Below, one piece after another: positions 33,878 to 42,465 of a stretch of 46,867 bases of DNA (position 1 is its first letter; every line of letters begins with the position of its first letter). This stretch comes from Phocaeicola coprophilus (GTDB lineage: Bacteria; Bacteroidota; Bacteroidia; Bacteroidales; Bacteroidaceae). The position numbers were made by a program, and so were the translations under genes. The stretch spans positions 1 to 46,867 of the forward strand of contig JACJJM010000027.1 of assembly GCA_016900015.1 (NCBI GenBank). Reading direction: 5' to 3'. The notes under the pieces are model-generated. The model was not told the origin of the DNA and searched no databases. It was given only the letters and a program-made list of their open reading frames with translations.

Positions 33878-34518
33878 AAGTGTAATGTTTTCGTATAGTT
33901 CATCGGCAACTGCTTGCCTATCGACGTCACCAATACGCCTGCCCCTTGCGCCGCGGCTTCTTCCTGCAACAGGGCGGCCATCGCCGTGGCATTCGCCTCA
34001 TCCAGATGGCTGACAGGTTCGTCCAAAAGGATGAAGTCAAACGGTTGGCACAATGCACGGATGAAAGCCACCCGCTGTTGCTGCCCGAGTGAAATCTTGC
34101 CGACAGGCACGCGTCGCTTGTCAGCGATGCCGAGGCATTCGAAACAGTGTTCAAGTTGTCGGCGCGTCTTGTAATGGGTCAACTTGTTCTTCAATTCGAC
34201 ATTATCCCATGCAGTCAGTTCCGGAAACAGGCGCAAATCCTGGAAGAGGATGCTGAGCGACGCGTTGCGCAGATGCACCCACTCGTTCGTCCGCAGGCTG
34301 CGTATGTCACGTTCGTCAAAACAGATCGTACCTTCATAGTCATCACGCCAACCATATATGTAACTGCACAAAGAAGATTTGCCCGTACCGGAAGCAGCCT
34401 CAACCAGGCAACATTCTCCCTTCTGGAAGCTCAGCTCCTGACGCCAGACATCAGACACGACCTGTGTCTGCTCCTTAAACACCATCGGAAAGGCATGAGA
34501 CAACTTAATTCTTTCCAT
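33874..34518 (-). CDS. ABC transporter ATPase, LolD/MacB type
   Basis: This 214-residue ATPase has Walker A EAASGTGKSSLCSYIYG (about residues 39-55), a Q-loop (LFQDLRLF), the signature ISLGQQQR with Leu-Gly replacing the common Ser-Gly, and Walker B FILLDEPVSHLDE. The switch histidine after Walker B is replaced: the expected H region reads VLVTSIGKQL, without His. This suggests altered or weak ATP turnover, though related Bacteroidales proteins may share it. It overlaps the lipoprotein gene upstream by 14 bp and the permease downstream by 4 bp. Confidence 0.88.
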   Translation of the reverse strand: MERIKLSHAFPMVFKEQTQVVSDVWRQELSFQKGECCLVEAASGTGKSSLCSYIYGWRDDYEGTICFDERDIRSLRTNEWVHLRNASLSILFQDLRLFPELTAWDNVELKNKLTHYKTRRQLEHCFECLGIADKRRVPVGKISLGQQQRVAFIRALCQPFDFILLDEPVSHLDEANATAMAALLQEEAAAQGAGVLVTSIGKQLPMNYTKTLHL

Positions 34519-36028
34519 ACGTGTTCCCTATGGTCGTGAGCAACTGTTTCAGGACATTCTCCTTACGGTCTGTCGCCCACAGTTGCATCTTGACGTTCTT
34601 TACATCCTCAGACTTGACAACCAACACATCAAACAAATTCAGAAATGGGAGAAACATGCCTGCGGAAGACGGAGTAAAGCGCATTTGCCGGATGTCCATA
34701 CGCATATAGAACAGGCTACCCCGAACTTCTGAAGCCCACTCCGGAGCATTTCCTGCCGGCTTTAGCAGGTCGACATCTGTCGCATAAAAAAAGCGCTTGC
34801 CGCCATCCACTCCCAACCACATGGGTATGTCCAGTTGCTGTATGCTATATCGGCCCGGGCCGTCTTTCTTCATATTGATGTCAAGCAGATTGAGCATCTG
34901 TGCCATGGCATCCATATCTTCCAGGATGGAATCATTGTCAAGCTCGGCCTGTACGGCAAAGGGAGGCAACGCTGCAAGCAGAGTGCTCTCTGAAGAAGGA
35001 ACGACATTGGACCGGCAGACAGTCAAGGCCATGTCACCATCTACAGAAGCCAGCAATTTCCGTAAATTGAAACCAAAGGTTGCCCCGTCGAGCATTTGCC
35101 ACAATTCTTCATTTTGTTCCAACTGGCGGCAAAGTTGCCGGCCACGAATGGACGTTCCCATCCAAAGCCATGGCTTCGACGAGACATCGGGCACAAATGT
35201 CCCTTCCATACCTTTCAAGACTGAACTCCGTTGTTCATAGAGCTTAGTGGCAGCTTCGCTTGCGGGCAACACCTTTGCATCCTGTTCCACACAGCCATTT
35301 TCAAAACGAAGTCCGACCAGACATTGCAAGTCTTTCAAGTCTACATCACGCGGAAGGCTGTTTCGCACATACACCTCACTCTCATCCCTCACCAAGGCAT
35401 CCAGCGTGCACCACAATGTGATGTCACCCGTTTCTTTCTCAAAAGCCGCACAGCCCTTGGTCGCCGTAAAGCTATCTACTGCCTTTTGCTTCAGCCAAGT
35501 GATACCCCGCATACGTATGGCTTCGTCCGTAAGCTCGGAATTCGTCCTGATATAAATAGCCATGTCACCATCGAGCATGATGGCTTCATCGTCTGCTTGC
35601 AAATATTCGATGCCATCTTCATTTTGCCATTCCTTGTTTTTCCACCCGGCATTGACATGTCCTAACAACTTCTTAAATTTCCGTTTGCTGTCGACTTTAA
35701 CCACAACCCCCATGTCTGACTTGTCATTTACAAATACATACAGTTTCTGCTCAAAGCCGATGCCGGTCTCACCGGGATCTTTCAGCACCTCTTCGACGTA
35801 TGCTTTACTGTCCTCAGGCACTTGCTTCATGACAAACTCATTGACTGATGCCGATACCTCAGGGTCTGACAGACCTCCTTTCTTTGCCAACGCATTCCAG
35901 TCTGCTGCCACGACGATTTGTGCATCCGACGGGATAGCCGTGCGGATGTCTTTGTCTTCACCACAAGCCGACAAGAACGCCAGCACCAGAACCATACAGA
36001 CTGAGATAAACAATTTGCTGTTTTTCAT
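34505..36028 (-). CDS. DUF4836 lipoprotein
   Basis: This 507-residue protein starts with a signal peptide ending VLAFLSAC, so it should be a lipoprotein. DUF4836 features follow: IPSDAQIVVAADWNALAKKGG at about 32-52 (trimmed here), GIGFEQKLYVFVNDKSD, and two similar halves containing MALTVCRSN. The function is unknown. The frame is open to 36133, but those residues overlap rsmE and lack a signal; the ATG at 36028 is 5 bp after the rsmE stop. It lies upstream of the ABC ATPase and permease, so it may be the exported partner of that transporter. Confidence 0.88.
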   Translation of the reverse strand: MKNSKLFISVCMVLVLAFLSACGEDKDIRTAIPSDAQIVVAADWNALAKKGGLSDPEVSASVNEFVMKQVPEDSKAYVEEVLKDPGETGIGFEQKLYVFVNDKSDMGVVVKVDSKRKFKKLLGHVNAGWKNKEWQNEDGIEYLQADDEAIMLDGDMAIYIRTNSELTDEAIRMRGITWLKQKAVDSFTATKGCAAFEKETGDITLWCTLDALVRDESEVYVRNSLPRDVDLKDLQCLVGLRFENGCVEQDAKVLPASEAATKLYEQRSSVLKGMEGTFVPDVSSKPWLWMGTSIRGRQLCRQLEQNEELWQMLDGATFGFNLRKLLASVDGDMALTVCRSNVVPSSESTLLAALPPFAVQAELDNDSILEDMDAMAQMLNLLDINMKKDGPGRYSIQQLDIPMWLGVDGGKRFFYATDVDLLKPAGNAPEWASEVRGSLFYMRMDIRQMRFTPSSAGMFLPFLNLFDVLVVKSEDVKNVKMQLWATDRKENVLKQLLTTIGNTYGKN

Positions 36029-36033
36029 AGTTA

Positions 36034-36735
36034 TTAGTTTTGATGATATAAATTCATTAGATGAGCTGCAACAAGTGCCGCTGTCTCCGTACGCAGACGC
36101 GACATTCCCAGGCTCACAGGACGGAAACCACAAGACAGCGCCAACTCCACTTCCTCCGGACTGAAATCCCCTTCAGGCCCAACGAGCACCAACGTATCCT
36201 TTTCATTTGAAAGCACATCTTTCAACAATGGCTTTTCACCTGCATAGCAATGAGCAATGAACTTATCACCTGGGAAGTCTTGACGGACAAACTTATCAAA
36301 AGAGGTCATCTCATTAATTTGTGGTTTACGAGCTTTAAGCGACTGTTTTACGGCAGACACCACGATTTTCTCGATGCGTTCGACCTTCAAAACCTTTCGC
36401 TCGGAAAAACGACAGTTCAAGAAAGAAATTTCATCAATGCCTATCTCTGTGGCTTTCTCTGCAAACCATTCCGTACGGTCCATATTCTTTGTCGGAGCCA
36501 TAGCCAGATGCAAGTGTCCCCGCCAATACAAAGGCTGAAAGGTCTTATTCAGAATCGATACCGAACAACGCTTAGCACTGGCTACAGAGATCTGCGCTTC
36601 ATAGAAATAACCTTTGCCATCGGTCAATGTAATCTTATCACCCTGCGATAAGCGCAAGACGCGCAAACAATGGGCCGCTTCTTCTTCTGGAAGCTCCGGG
36701 TGAATATCAATGTCGGGAGTATAGAACAAATACAT
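36034..36735 (-). CDS. rsmE: 16S rRNA (uracil1498-N3)-methyltransferase
   Basis: This 233-residue SPOUT methyltransferase modifies U1498 of 16S rRNA with SAM. A PUA-like N-terminal part (AAHCLRVLRLSQGDKITLTDG) is followed by the trefoil-knot domain: VEKATEIGIDEISF (as FAEKATEIGIDEISF), VGPEGDFSPEEVELA and LGMSRLRTETAALVAAH near the C-terminus. The length is standard (about 230-245). It heads the minus-strand gene run rsmE, DUF4836, ABC ATPase, permease, yjbQ, and has a good promoter upstream. Confidence 0.96.
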   Translation of the reverse strand: MYLFYTPDIDIHPELPEEEAAHCLRVLRLSQGDKITLTDGKGYFYEAQISVASAKRCSVSILNKTFQPLYWRGHLHLAMAPTKNMDRTEWFAEKATEIGIDEISFLNCRFSERKVLKVERIEKIVVSAVKQSLKARKPQINEMTSFDKFVRQDFPGDKFIAHCYAGEKPLLKDVLSNEKDTLVLVGPEGDFSPEEVELALSCGFRPVSLGMSRLRTETAALVAAHLMNLYHQN

Positions 36736-36760
36736 GATGCTATATGATTGCTTTCAAAAA

Positions 36761-36792
36761 CAAAAGTAAAAAAACATTTTGAGAGTATCAAA
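36761..36792 (-). promoter_or_regulatory. Promoter of the rsmE operon
   Basis: On the minus strand TTTG (36792-36789), 20 bp of spacer and TACTTTTG (36768-36761) match the Bacteroidota consensus about 26 bp before rsmE. Confidence 0.75.
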
Positions 36793-36841
36793 GTTGAACA
36801 GAAGCTAAAAACACTTTACCGAAAAAGAGAACAGACAGGTA

Positions 36842-36910
36842 TATAAAAAAAGAAGGGAATCTCACGATCCCCAATCTTCCTTAACCTTAAATCTAATACC
36901 ATGAAAAACA
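36842..36910 (-). ncRNA. Predicted free-standing small RNA of about 70 nt
   Basis: A complete transcription unit without an ORF is visible on the minus strand. The promoter is GTTG near 36941-36944, a 17-bp spacer and TATCTTTG (36923-36916). About 70 nt later an intrinsic terminator (GGGGATC-GTGA-GATTCCC, 36872-36855, then TTCTTTTTTT) ends it. The transcript body includes TTTCATGGTATTAGATTTAA, a string I recall from many Bacteroides intergenic regions; that recollection is not a search result. Nothing downstream in this unit encodes a protein, so a regulatory RNA is the simplest reading. Confidence 0.6.
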
Positions 36911-36930
36911 CGATGCAAAGATAGGCACTT

Positions 36931-36998
36931 TTGTGTTATACAACACATTATCGCACAAAAAATGATGGTTTCTTAACTCTTTTTGTGTTGTAGAACAT
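36931..36998. promoter_or_regulatory. Two related palindromes upstream of the small RNA
   Basis: TGTGTTATACAACACA (near 36932-36947) and TGTGTTGTAGAACATA (near 36984-36999) are similar near-palindromes with TGTGTT and AACA arms. The first covers the -33 region of the small-RNA promoter. They look like binding sites for a dimeric regulator, which cannot be named from the sequence. Confidence 0.45.
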
Positions 36999-37133
36999 AG
37001 TTTTCAAGGTCGTAAACACATTCGTGGTGTTTTATTAACACTTATTACAGCCTTCAGGTAGAGAATCTGCCCGAACTCCTACATAAAAAATCCCCGTGTG
37101 CGTCCCCGGCACGTCACTATGATATAATAAAGC

Positions 37134-37173
37134 AAAAAGCCCCGATGATTTGTCAAATGCATCATCGGGGCTT
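37134..37173 (-). terminator. Terminator after rlmI
   Basis: On the minus strand AAGCCCCGATGAT and ATCATCGGGGCTT form a perfect 13-bp stem, followed by TTTTGC. Confidence 0.9.
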
Positions 37174-37192
37174 CTATCTCACTAAATCTTGC

Positions 37193-38377
37193 TTATTCTA
37201 CATACAAGACCAATCCTTTCAAATATTCCCCTTCGGGATGATAAATGTTTACCGGATGGTCTGCCGGCTGGGTCAACTGGTGAAGAATACGCACACTGCG
37301 GCCGGACAAAGCGGCAGCCGTGAACACCGCCGTGCGGAAATTCTCCTTCGTGACGACCTGGGAACAAGAGAACGTAAACAGGATTCCCCCCGGACGAATC
37401 TTTTCAAACGCTTTTGCATTCAGCTTGCGGTAGCCCTGGAGAGCGTTACGCAGAGCATCCTTGTGTTTTGCAAAAGCGGGAGGGTCCAAAATGATGAGGT
37501 CATACTGATCTCCCATACGGTCGAGATACTTAAAAGCATCTTCCGCAAAAGCCTGATGACGCGGGTCTCCGGGAAAATTGAGCTGCACATTCTCGTTTGT
37601 AAGGTCAATCGCTTTAGCCGAACTGTCGACAGAATGTACCAGACGTGCTCCTCCACGCATGGCATAGAAAGAAAAACCACCCGTGTAGCAAAACATATTC
37701 AGCACGCTGCGATCACGGGCATAGCGTTCCAAGAGTGCACGGTTCTCGCGCTGGTCGACAAAAAAACCAGTCTTCTGTCCTTTCAGCCAGTCGACATGAA
37801 ACTTCAGTCCGTATTCCATCGCCACATTGTCCGCACTGCCTCCACGGATAAATCCATTCTCAGCATCCAGCTCCGCTTTGTAGGGAAGCGTTGTCTCTGA
37901 TTTATAATAAATGTTCTGCACCACGTCACCGGCCACTTCCAACAATGCATCGGCAATGTCCATCCGGCTCACATGCATACCCACCGAATGAGCCTGCATG
38001 ACAGCCGTACCGGCATACAAATCAATCACGAGTCCGGGGAGATTGTCTCCCTCGCCATGCACCAGGCGGAAAGTATTGTTGTCCGGTCGTCCGGCTATGC
38101 CGATGGCGCGGCGCAACGCATAAGCCGAACGGAGCTTACGCACCCAGAATGCATGGTCTATCAGCTCGTCCTGAAAAGAAAGCACACGTACAGCGATGCT
38201 TCCCACTTGAAAATGGCCAACGGCAACAAACTCCCGTTGGGACGTGTAAACACTTACCACCTCTCCTTCTTCAGGTTCACCTTCAATATGGTGGATGGCT
38301 CCGGAAAATATCCAAGGATGGAAACGCCGTAGCGACTCCTCTTTCCCCGGCTTCAAATATACTTTCTTATAACTCAT
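37193..38377 (-). CDS. rlmI: RlmI-type 23S rRNA (cytosine-C5)-methyltransferase
   Basis: This 394-residue class I SAM methyltransferase has an N-terminal PUA domain (KVYLKPGKEESLRRFHPWIFSG), a middle linker, and a Rossmann domain with VLNMFCYTGGFSFYAMRGGA for SAM binding and the catalytic motif LIILDPPAFAKHKDA. These match RlmI, which modifies C1962 of 23S rRNA. The length agrees (about 390-400). It is the last gene of DUF5063, exonuclease, rlmI, starting 4 bp after the exonuclease stop. Confidence 0.93.
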   Translation of the reverse strand: MSYKKVYLKPGKEESLRRFHPWIFSGAIHHIEGEPEEGEVVSVYTSQREFVAVGHFQVGSIAVRVLSFQDELIDHAFWVRKLRSAYALRRAIGIAGRPDNNTFRLVHGEGDNLPGLVIDLYAGTAVMQAHSVGMHVSRMDIADALLEVAGDVVQNIYYKSETTLPYKAELDAENGFIRGGSADNVAMEYGLKFHVDWLKGQKTGFFVDQRENRALLERYARDRSVLNMFCYTGGFSFYAMRGGARLVHSVDSSAKAIDLTNENVQLNFPGDPRHQAFAEDAFKYLDRMGDQYDLIILDPPAFAKHKDALRNALQGYRKLNAKAFEKIRPGGILFTFSCSQVVTKENFRTAVFTAAALSGRSVRILHQLTQPADHPVNIYHPEGEYLKGLVLYVE

Positions 38378-38381
38378 AGAT

Positions 38382-39032
38382 TTATTCTTGATGTGATTCT
38401 GTTTCTGTCTGTTCGCTCATAGTCTGTTCCAAGCGGTAGGCACCCGATGCACGCAATTCCTCCAAACAGTTGTATATCATCAGGCAAGCCCAAGCATCAG
38501 TGGCGGCATAACTCTTCTGTGCGTCGCTCAGCGTCTCTGTTTCCCAATTCGACAAACGTTGCGACTTGGATATTCGCTGCCCGAACACATTGGCATAAAT
38601 CTTCTGAAGGCTCTGGTCCTTGATGCCAAACAAATGTACATAGTCCTGCAACTCGACAAACTCGCCCGGCGTAAAATCGCTACGGCGGCGCAATGCCCCG
38701 AAATCATCTTTCAGCGAAAGGCCGATCTTCTCCACCCGGCCGTCTTCCAAGAAACGTTTCAGGGAAGCCGGAAAGCCTATGTAATTCAAGCGAAACAAAA
38801 AACAGATGTCCAACGTGGACACCTGCACCAGAGCCACTTTATACACGCGTCCGCTCACAAACGACGGACGAGTCTCCGTGTCGACGCCGACACGCGACTG
38901 CATCATCAGATAGTCCACAGCTTTGTTGGCTTCCACTTCGGTCTGTATACACACAATGCGCCCGCCGAATGCAGCTTTTGGCAAGTCTGCCAGTTCTGAT
39001 TTCGGGAATGTATCTTTAATCGTCTTCATCAT
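38382..39032 (-). CDS. RNase D-like 3'-5' exonuclease domain protein
   Basis: This 216-residue protein is a DEDDy-type 3'-5' exonuclease. The Asp-Glu pair is in VGVDTETRPSF, the third acidic residue is in IGLSLKDDFGAL, and the Tyr-Asp motif is in YAATDAWACLMIYNCL. It lacks the HRDC domains of full RNase D, and substrates may be RNA or DNA. The start overlaps the DUF5063 gene by 4 bp, so the two are translationally coupled. The C-terminal tail is rich in Thr, Glu and Ser. Confidence 0.93.
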   Translation of the reverse strand: MMKTIKDTFPKSELADLPKAAFGGRIVCIQTEVEANKAVDYLMMQSRVGVDTETRPSFVSGRVYKVALVQVSTLDICFLFRLNYIGFPASLKRFLEDGRVEKIGLSLKDDFGALRRRSDFTPGEFVELQDYVHLFGIKDQSLQKIYANVFGQRISKSQRLSNWETETLSDAQKSYAATDAWACLMIYNCLEELRASGAYRLEQTMSEQTETESHQE

Positions 39033-39595
39033 ACGTCGTCCTCCATCTTCCAGTCTTCGTCGCCCGCATCCTCATCAGCCGGATGATTATATTTCACTTC
39101 ATGAAGCGCACGCATCGTGTTGACCAACACCTGCCCCCAATACGTGGCAAAATGCTCCTCACAGATGGCCAACGCGTCATGCATCGTCTCATCAAATCCT
39201 AACCGGTAGACACTGACAAAGTCTTTCACATCCTGATAGATGTCAGCCAAGTCTTCAGACACGGTCTTGCGGATGGGCGTGTCACTGTAGCGCATATCCT
39301 CCACAAACACATCCAGGTAGTCATCCCCATCTGCCATGACAGCAGCCACTGCGAGGCGCACAGCCTCGTAAGCAACCTCGTCGACAAACGTTTCCGGCTC
39401 AGCCATGCCCAACGGTTCGCACGGGGGCAACATGGAAGCCTTGAGGTAGAGCAACGGCAGAAGCTTGAGGGCCGTGTCGACAAAGTCACGCCTTTTCTGC
39501 TCACCGGCACGCTCCAGGAAGCCGCAGAACTCAGCTGCGACGGTGACAAACTCGACGGTGTCGCGATGAAATATAACAAGGTCTTTATCTTTCAT
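39029..39595 (-). CDS. DUF5063 domain protein
   Basis: This 188-residue acidic, mostly helical protein begins MKDKDLVIFHRDTVEFVTVAAEFC (trimmed) and ends with an Asp/Glu-rich tail. The sequence is what I recall as DUF5063, a family often adjacent to the 3'-5' exonuclease gene in Bacteroidales. There is no signal peptide and no catalytic motif I recognise. It is the first gene of a three-gene operon (DUF5063, exonuclease, rlmI) and has a consensus promoter 20-50 bp upstream. The function is unknown. Confidence 0.85.
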   Translation of the reverse strand: MKDKDLVIFHRDTVEFVTVAAEFCGFLERAGEQKRRDFVDTALKLLPLLYLKASMLPPCEPLGMAEPETFVDEVAYEAVRLAVAAVMADGDDYLDVFVEDMRYSDTPIRKTVSEDLADIYQDVKDFVSVYRLGFDETMHDALAICEEHFATYWGQVLVNTMRALHEVKYNHPADEDAGDEDWKMEDDV

Positions 39596-39614
39596 ATATC
39601 TTATTTTTGATGTG

Positions 39615-39644
39615 CAAAAGTACTAAAAACGGAGCACGCGGCAA
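39615..39644 (-). promoter_or_regulatory. Promoter of the DUF5063-exonuclease-rlmI operon
   Basis: On the minus strand TTG (39644-39642), 19 bp of spacer and TACTTTTG (39622-39615) match the Bacteroidota consensus. Confidence 0.72.
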
Positions 39645-39860
39645 GGCATTTGCCTAAAACTACGTCTGTCACAGGCCGATTTCAGCGCGCAAGGGCACGC
39701 CCAGATGCAGACGAGACACTGCGGCCGGAGGCACATCGTCCTCATCCATCCGATTGGTAACCTTCATACCGGCAGCAGACGAGAGACGGCCTTTTCATTT
39801 GAAAAGAGCAAAAACAAGCCTTGAAGGGCGGGCGACCCAGCCTTCCTTTCCGTCCGCGCA

Positions 39861-39896
39861 CGGAGTACTATCCGTCCTCGGCTACCCTCCTTTCCG
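39861..39896 (-). repeat. REP-like hairpin element, copy B
   Basis: On the minus strand this reads CGGAAAGGA, ten bases GGGTAGCCGA, GGACGG and ATAGTACTCCG. It shares spacing and 24 of 26 framework bases with copy A (15587), and shares the middle GGTAGCCGA with copy C (24698). Just upstream at 39842-39863 a partial duplicate (TTCCTTTCCG, GCACGGAG) is seen. No gene is recognisable in 39645-40058. Confidence 0.6.
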
Positions 39897-40058
39897 TGGT
39901 CGGGCGGTGTTAAGGGACTCCCTGACGCGAGACTGTGACGGGGCAGGACCAGCCTCAAACATTCGGACGCGGAAAACGCGGATTATTGATTTTCGATCCG
40001 CTGTTCAAATTAAATGAAAGAGCCGTACAGGCAGAAGGGAAAGAAATCGTGCGCAGTG

Positions 40059-40089
40059 TTGACCGTTACGCGGGGAATACGTATTTTTG
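40059..40089 (+). promoter_or_regulatory. Promoter of the GH28 gene
   Basis: TTG (40059-40061), a 20-bp spacer and TATTTTTG (40082-40089) match the Bacteroidota consensus about 52 bp before the start codon. Confidence 0.75.
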
Positions 40090-40141
40090 CAACTCGAACG
40101 CACGTTACATTACTTAATTATAATCTCAACAACCAAACACT

Positions 40142-41473
40142 ATGTTAAAACATTTTCTATCCGTAATCATGCTCCTGGCCGTCACGACAACGGCTTTGGC
40201 CGAACGCGTCGACATGAAGCAGGCAGGAGCCGTCACCGACGGGACGACCGTCAACACGCGACTCATCAACTCGACCATCGAACGGCTGGCCGGCGAAGGC
40301 GGGGGCACGCTCTTCTTCCCTGCCGGACGTTACCTCACCGGACCTATCCGCCTGAAAAGCAACATCACGCTGGAGCTGGAGGCCGGAGCCACATTGCTGT
40401 TTTCTACAAATTTTGACGACTACTTGCCTTTCGTCGAAGTACGCCATGAAGGAGTGATGATGAAGAGTTTCTGCCCGTTGATTTATGCGACCGATGCCGA
40501 AAACATCACCATCAAAGGCGAGGGAACCCTCGACGGACAGGGCAAAGCCTGGTGGGACGAATTCTTCAAAGTGCTTATCGACCTGCGCGACAACGGGAAG
40601 CGGGATGTCAACAAATACCAGCCCCTGTTCGAAAAAGAAAATGACGTGAAAAAAATCGCTTCCGAGACCAATGAGGACTGGCACGGCACGCTTGACCGCC
40701 GCTTCTTCCGCCCTCCGTTCATCCAGCCCATCCGCTGCAAGAACGTCCGCATCGAAGGAGTGAAAATCATCAACTCGCCGTTCTGGACGGTCAACCCGGA
40801 GTTTTGTGACAACGTGACGGTCGACGGCGTGACCATCCACAACGTCGACTCGCCCAACACTGACGGCATCAATCCGGAATCATGCCGCAACGTGCACATC
40901 AGCAACTGCCACATCTCTGTCGGCGACGACTGCATCACCATCAAGAGCGGACGCGACTTGCAGGCACGCAACATCGGCGCTGCATGTGAAAACATCACAG
41001 TCACAAACTGTACAATGCTGAGCGGCCACGGCGGTGTGGTCATCGGTAGCGAAATGAGCGGCGGCGTGCGTCGGGTGACTATCACCAACTGCGTGTTCGA
41101 AGGCACGGACCGAGGCATTCGCCTGAAGTCCACCCGTGGACGCGGAGGCATCGTGGAAGACATCCGCATCAGCAACATCGTGATGAAAGATATTAAGAAG
41201 GAGGCCCTGACATTCAACCTGAAATACAGCCGCATGCCGCAAGAACCGAAGAGCGAGCGTACGCCCGTATTCCGCAACATCCACATCTCAGGCGTGACTG
41301 TAGTTGATGTAAACATACCCATTCAGATTGTCGGACTGGAAGAAGCTCCGATTTCAGACATCGTGTTGCGTGACATCCAAATCAAAAATGGCAAGCAACC
41401 CAATGAATTCAAAGACTGCGAAAACATCCTGATGGAAAACGTCGTAGTCAATGGCAAGAACGTTTCCTTATAA
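40142..41473 (+). CDS. Secreted glycoside hydrolase family 28 (polygalacturonase-like)
   Basis: This 443-residue right-handed beta-helix enzyme should hydrolyse galacturonan linkages of pectin or a related polymer. A signal peptide (about residues 1-20, MLKHFLSVIMLLAVTTTALA) has no lipobox Cys. All GH28 catalytic motifs are present: NTDG at 239-242 with Asp241, GDD with Asp262 and Asp263, GHG with His296, and the RxK pair Arg327 and Lys329. It is monocistronic; no SusC/SusD or other pectin gene lies next to it, so it is an isolated CAZyme gene here. The subsite specificity cannot be read from sequence alone. Confidence 0.93.
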   Translation: MLKHFLSVIMLLAVTTTALAERVDMKQAGAVTDGTTVNTRLINSTIERLAGEGGGTLFFPAGRYLTGPIRLKSNITLELEAGATLLFSTNFDDYLPFVEVRHEGVMMKSFCPLIYATDAENITIKGEGTLDGQGKAWWDEFFKVLIDLRDNGKRDVNKYQPLFEKENDVKKIASETNEDWHGTLDRRFFRPPFIQPIRCKNVRIEGVKIINSPFWTVNPEFCDNVTVDGVTIHNVDSPNTDGINPESCRNVHISNCHISVGDDCITIKSGRDLQARNIGAACENITVTNCTMLSGHGGVVIGSEMSGGVRRVTITNCVFEGTDRGIRLKSTRGRGGIVEDIRISNIVMKDIKKEALTFNLKYSRMPQEPKSERTPVFRNIHISGVTVVDVNIPIQIVGLEEAPISDIVLRDIQIKNGKQPNEFKDCENILMENVVVNGKNVSL

Positions 41474-41495
41474 AATTCCCCTCCGCCTAAAAGAA

Positions 41496-41530
41496 AAGCT
41501 GTGGCAGATTTGACTTTGCCACAGCTTATC
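41496..41530. terminator. Bidirectional terminator between the GH28 gene and the pseudouridine synthase
   Basis: AAGCTGTGGCA (41496-41506) and TGCCACAGCTT (41517-41527) form a perfect 11-bp stem between convergent genes. ATCTTTT follows on the plus strand and TTCTTTT on the minus strand. Confidence 0.85.
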
Positions 41531-41532
41531 TT

Positions 41533-42450
41533 TTATAGTCCAAGCAGTTTCGTGAAAGAAGGTGGATAAGGAGTCTCAAACTTCATCAATTCACCGGTCA
41601 CAGGATGATAGAACCACAGGCGATAAGCATGCAATGCCAGTCGACCTATCGGATTGACAGCACTGCCATATTTCGCATCACCCACTATCGGATGCTGAAG
41701 ATCCTGCATGTGGACGCGGATTTGGTTCTTACGCCCAGTGTCAAGCTTCAGCTCCACGAGGGAATAATCACCAGCACGCTTCACGACTTTGTAATGAGTG
41801 ACTGCTTTATCGCCTCCATTGTTGACCATACTGGAATAAGACACATACACCTTATTGTCCTTCAGCCACGAGATGACCGTGCCGCTGTCCTTTTCCACCA
41901 TTCCGGACACCACGGCAACATAACGCCGGTCAGTCACGATATTCGTCCAGTTGTCCTGCAAATTGCGTTTCGTCTTTTCATCCTTAGCGAAGACCATCAA
42001 TCCGGAAGTCTCGCGGTCAAGGCGGTGCACGATATACACCCGATGCTCACGTGCTGAACGCTTCACATATTCCGTCAAGATGGCATAGGCCGTACGCTCT
42101 TTCTCGCGATTCGTCGCGATGGAAAGCATTCCCTCCCGCTTCTCCACCACAATCAGGTAAGCATCTTCATACACGATTTTCAGCAACGAACTGCGAAACT
42201 CTTTCTGCCCGCGCGCCTTGCTAATCTGTACTTTCATGCCCGGTTGCAAAGGGAAATTATACTGCGTCGTGATAGTCTGGTCGACATACACAGTCCGGTG
42301 CGTCAGAAGAGCCTTCACTTTATTACGGCTGATGCCTGGCATCACCTCCATCAGGAACTGCATCAATTCGGCAGGCCGATGCACTTGATAAGTCGTATAT
42401 TGCGCCGCTGCACGAGATGGACGCGACGTCTTTTTTCTCATTCCATTCAT
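41533..42450 (-). CDS. RluA family 23S rRNA or tRNA pseudouridine synthase
   Basis: This 305-residue enzyme isomerises uridine to pseudouridine in RNA. Residues about 20-75 are an S4 RNA-binding domain (MEVMPGISRNKVKALLTHRT). The catalytic domain has HRLDRETSGLMVFAKDE, where Asp is the nucleophile, and KNQIRVHMQDLQHPIVGDAKYG as the second RluA motif (trimmed here). It is 15 bp after the RlmD-type gene and co-oriented, so the two RNA-modification genes are probably one operon. Which uridine it targets cannot be decided. Confidence 0.92.
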   Translation of the reverse strand: MNGMRKKTSRPSRAAAQYTTYQVHRPAELMQFLMEVMPGISRNKVKALLTHRTVYVDQTITTQYNFPLQPGMKVQISKARGQKEFRSSLLKIVYEDAYLIVVEKREGMLSIATNREKERTAYAILTEYVKRSAREHRVYIVHRLDRETSGLMVFAKDEKTKRNLQDNWTNIVTDRRYVAVVSGMVEKDSGTVISWLKDNKVYVSYSSMVNNGGDKAVTHYKVVKRAGDYSLVELKLDTGRKNQIRVHMQDLQHPIVGDAKYGSAVNPIGRLALHAYRLWFYHPVTGELMKFETPYPPSFTKLLGL

Positions 42451-42465
42451 TATATCCGTCTACTT

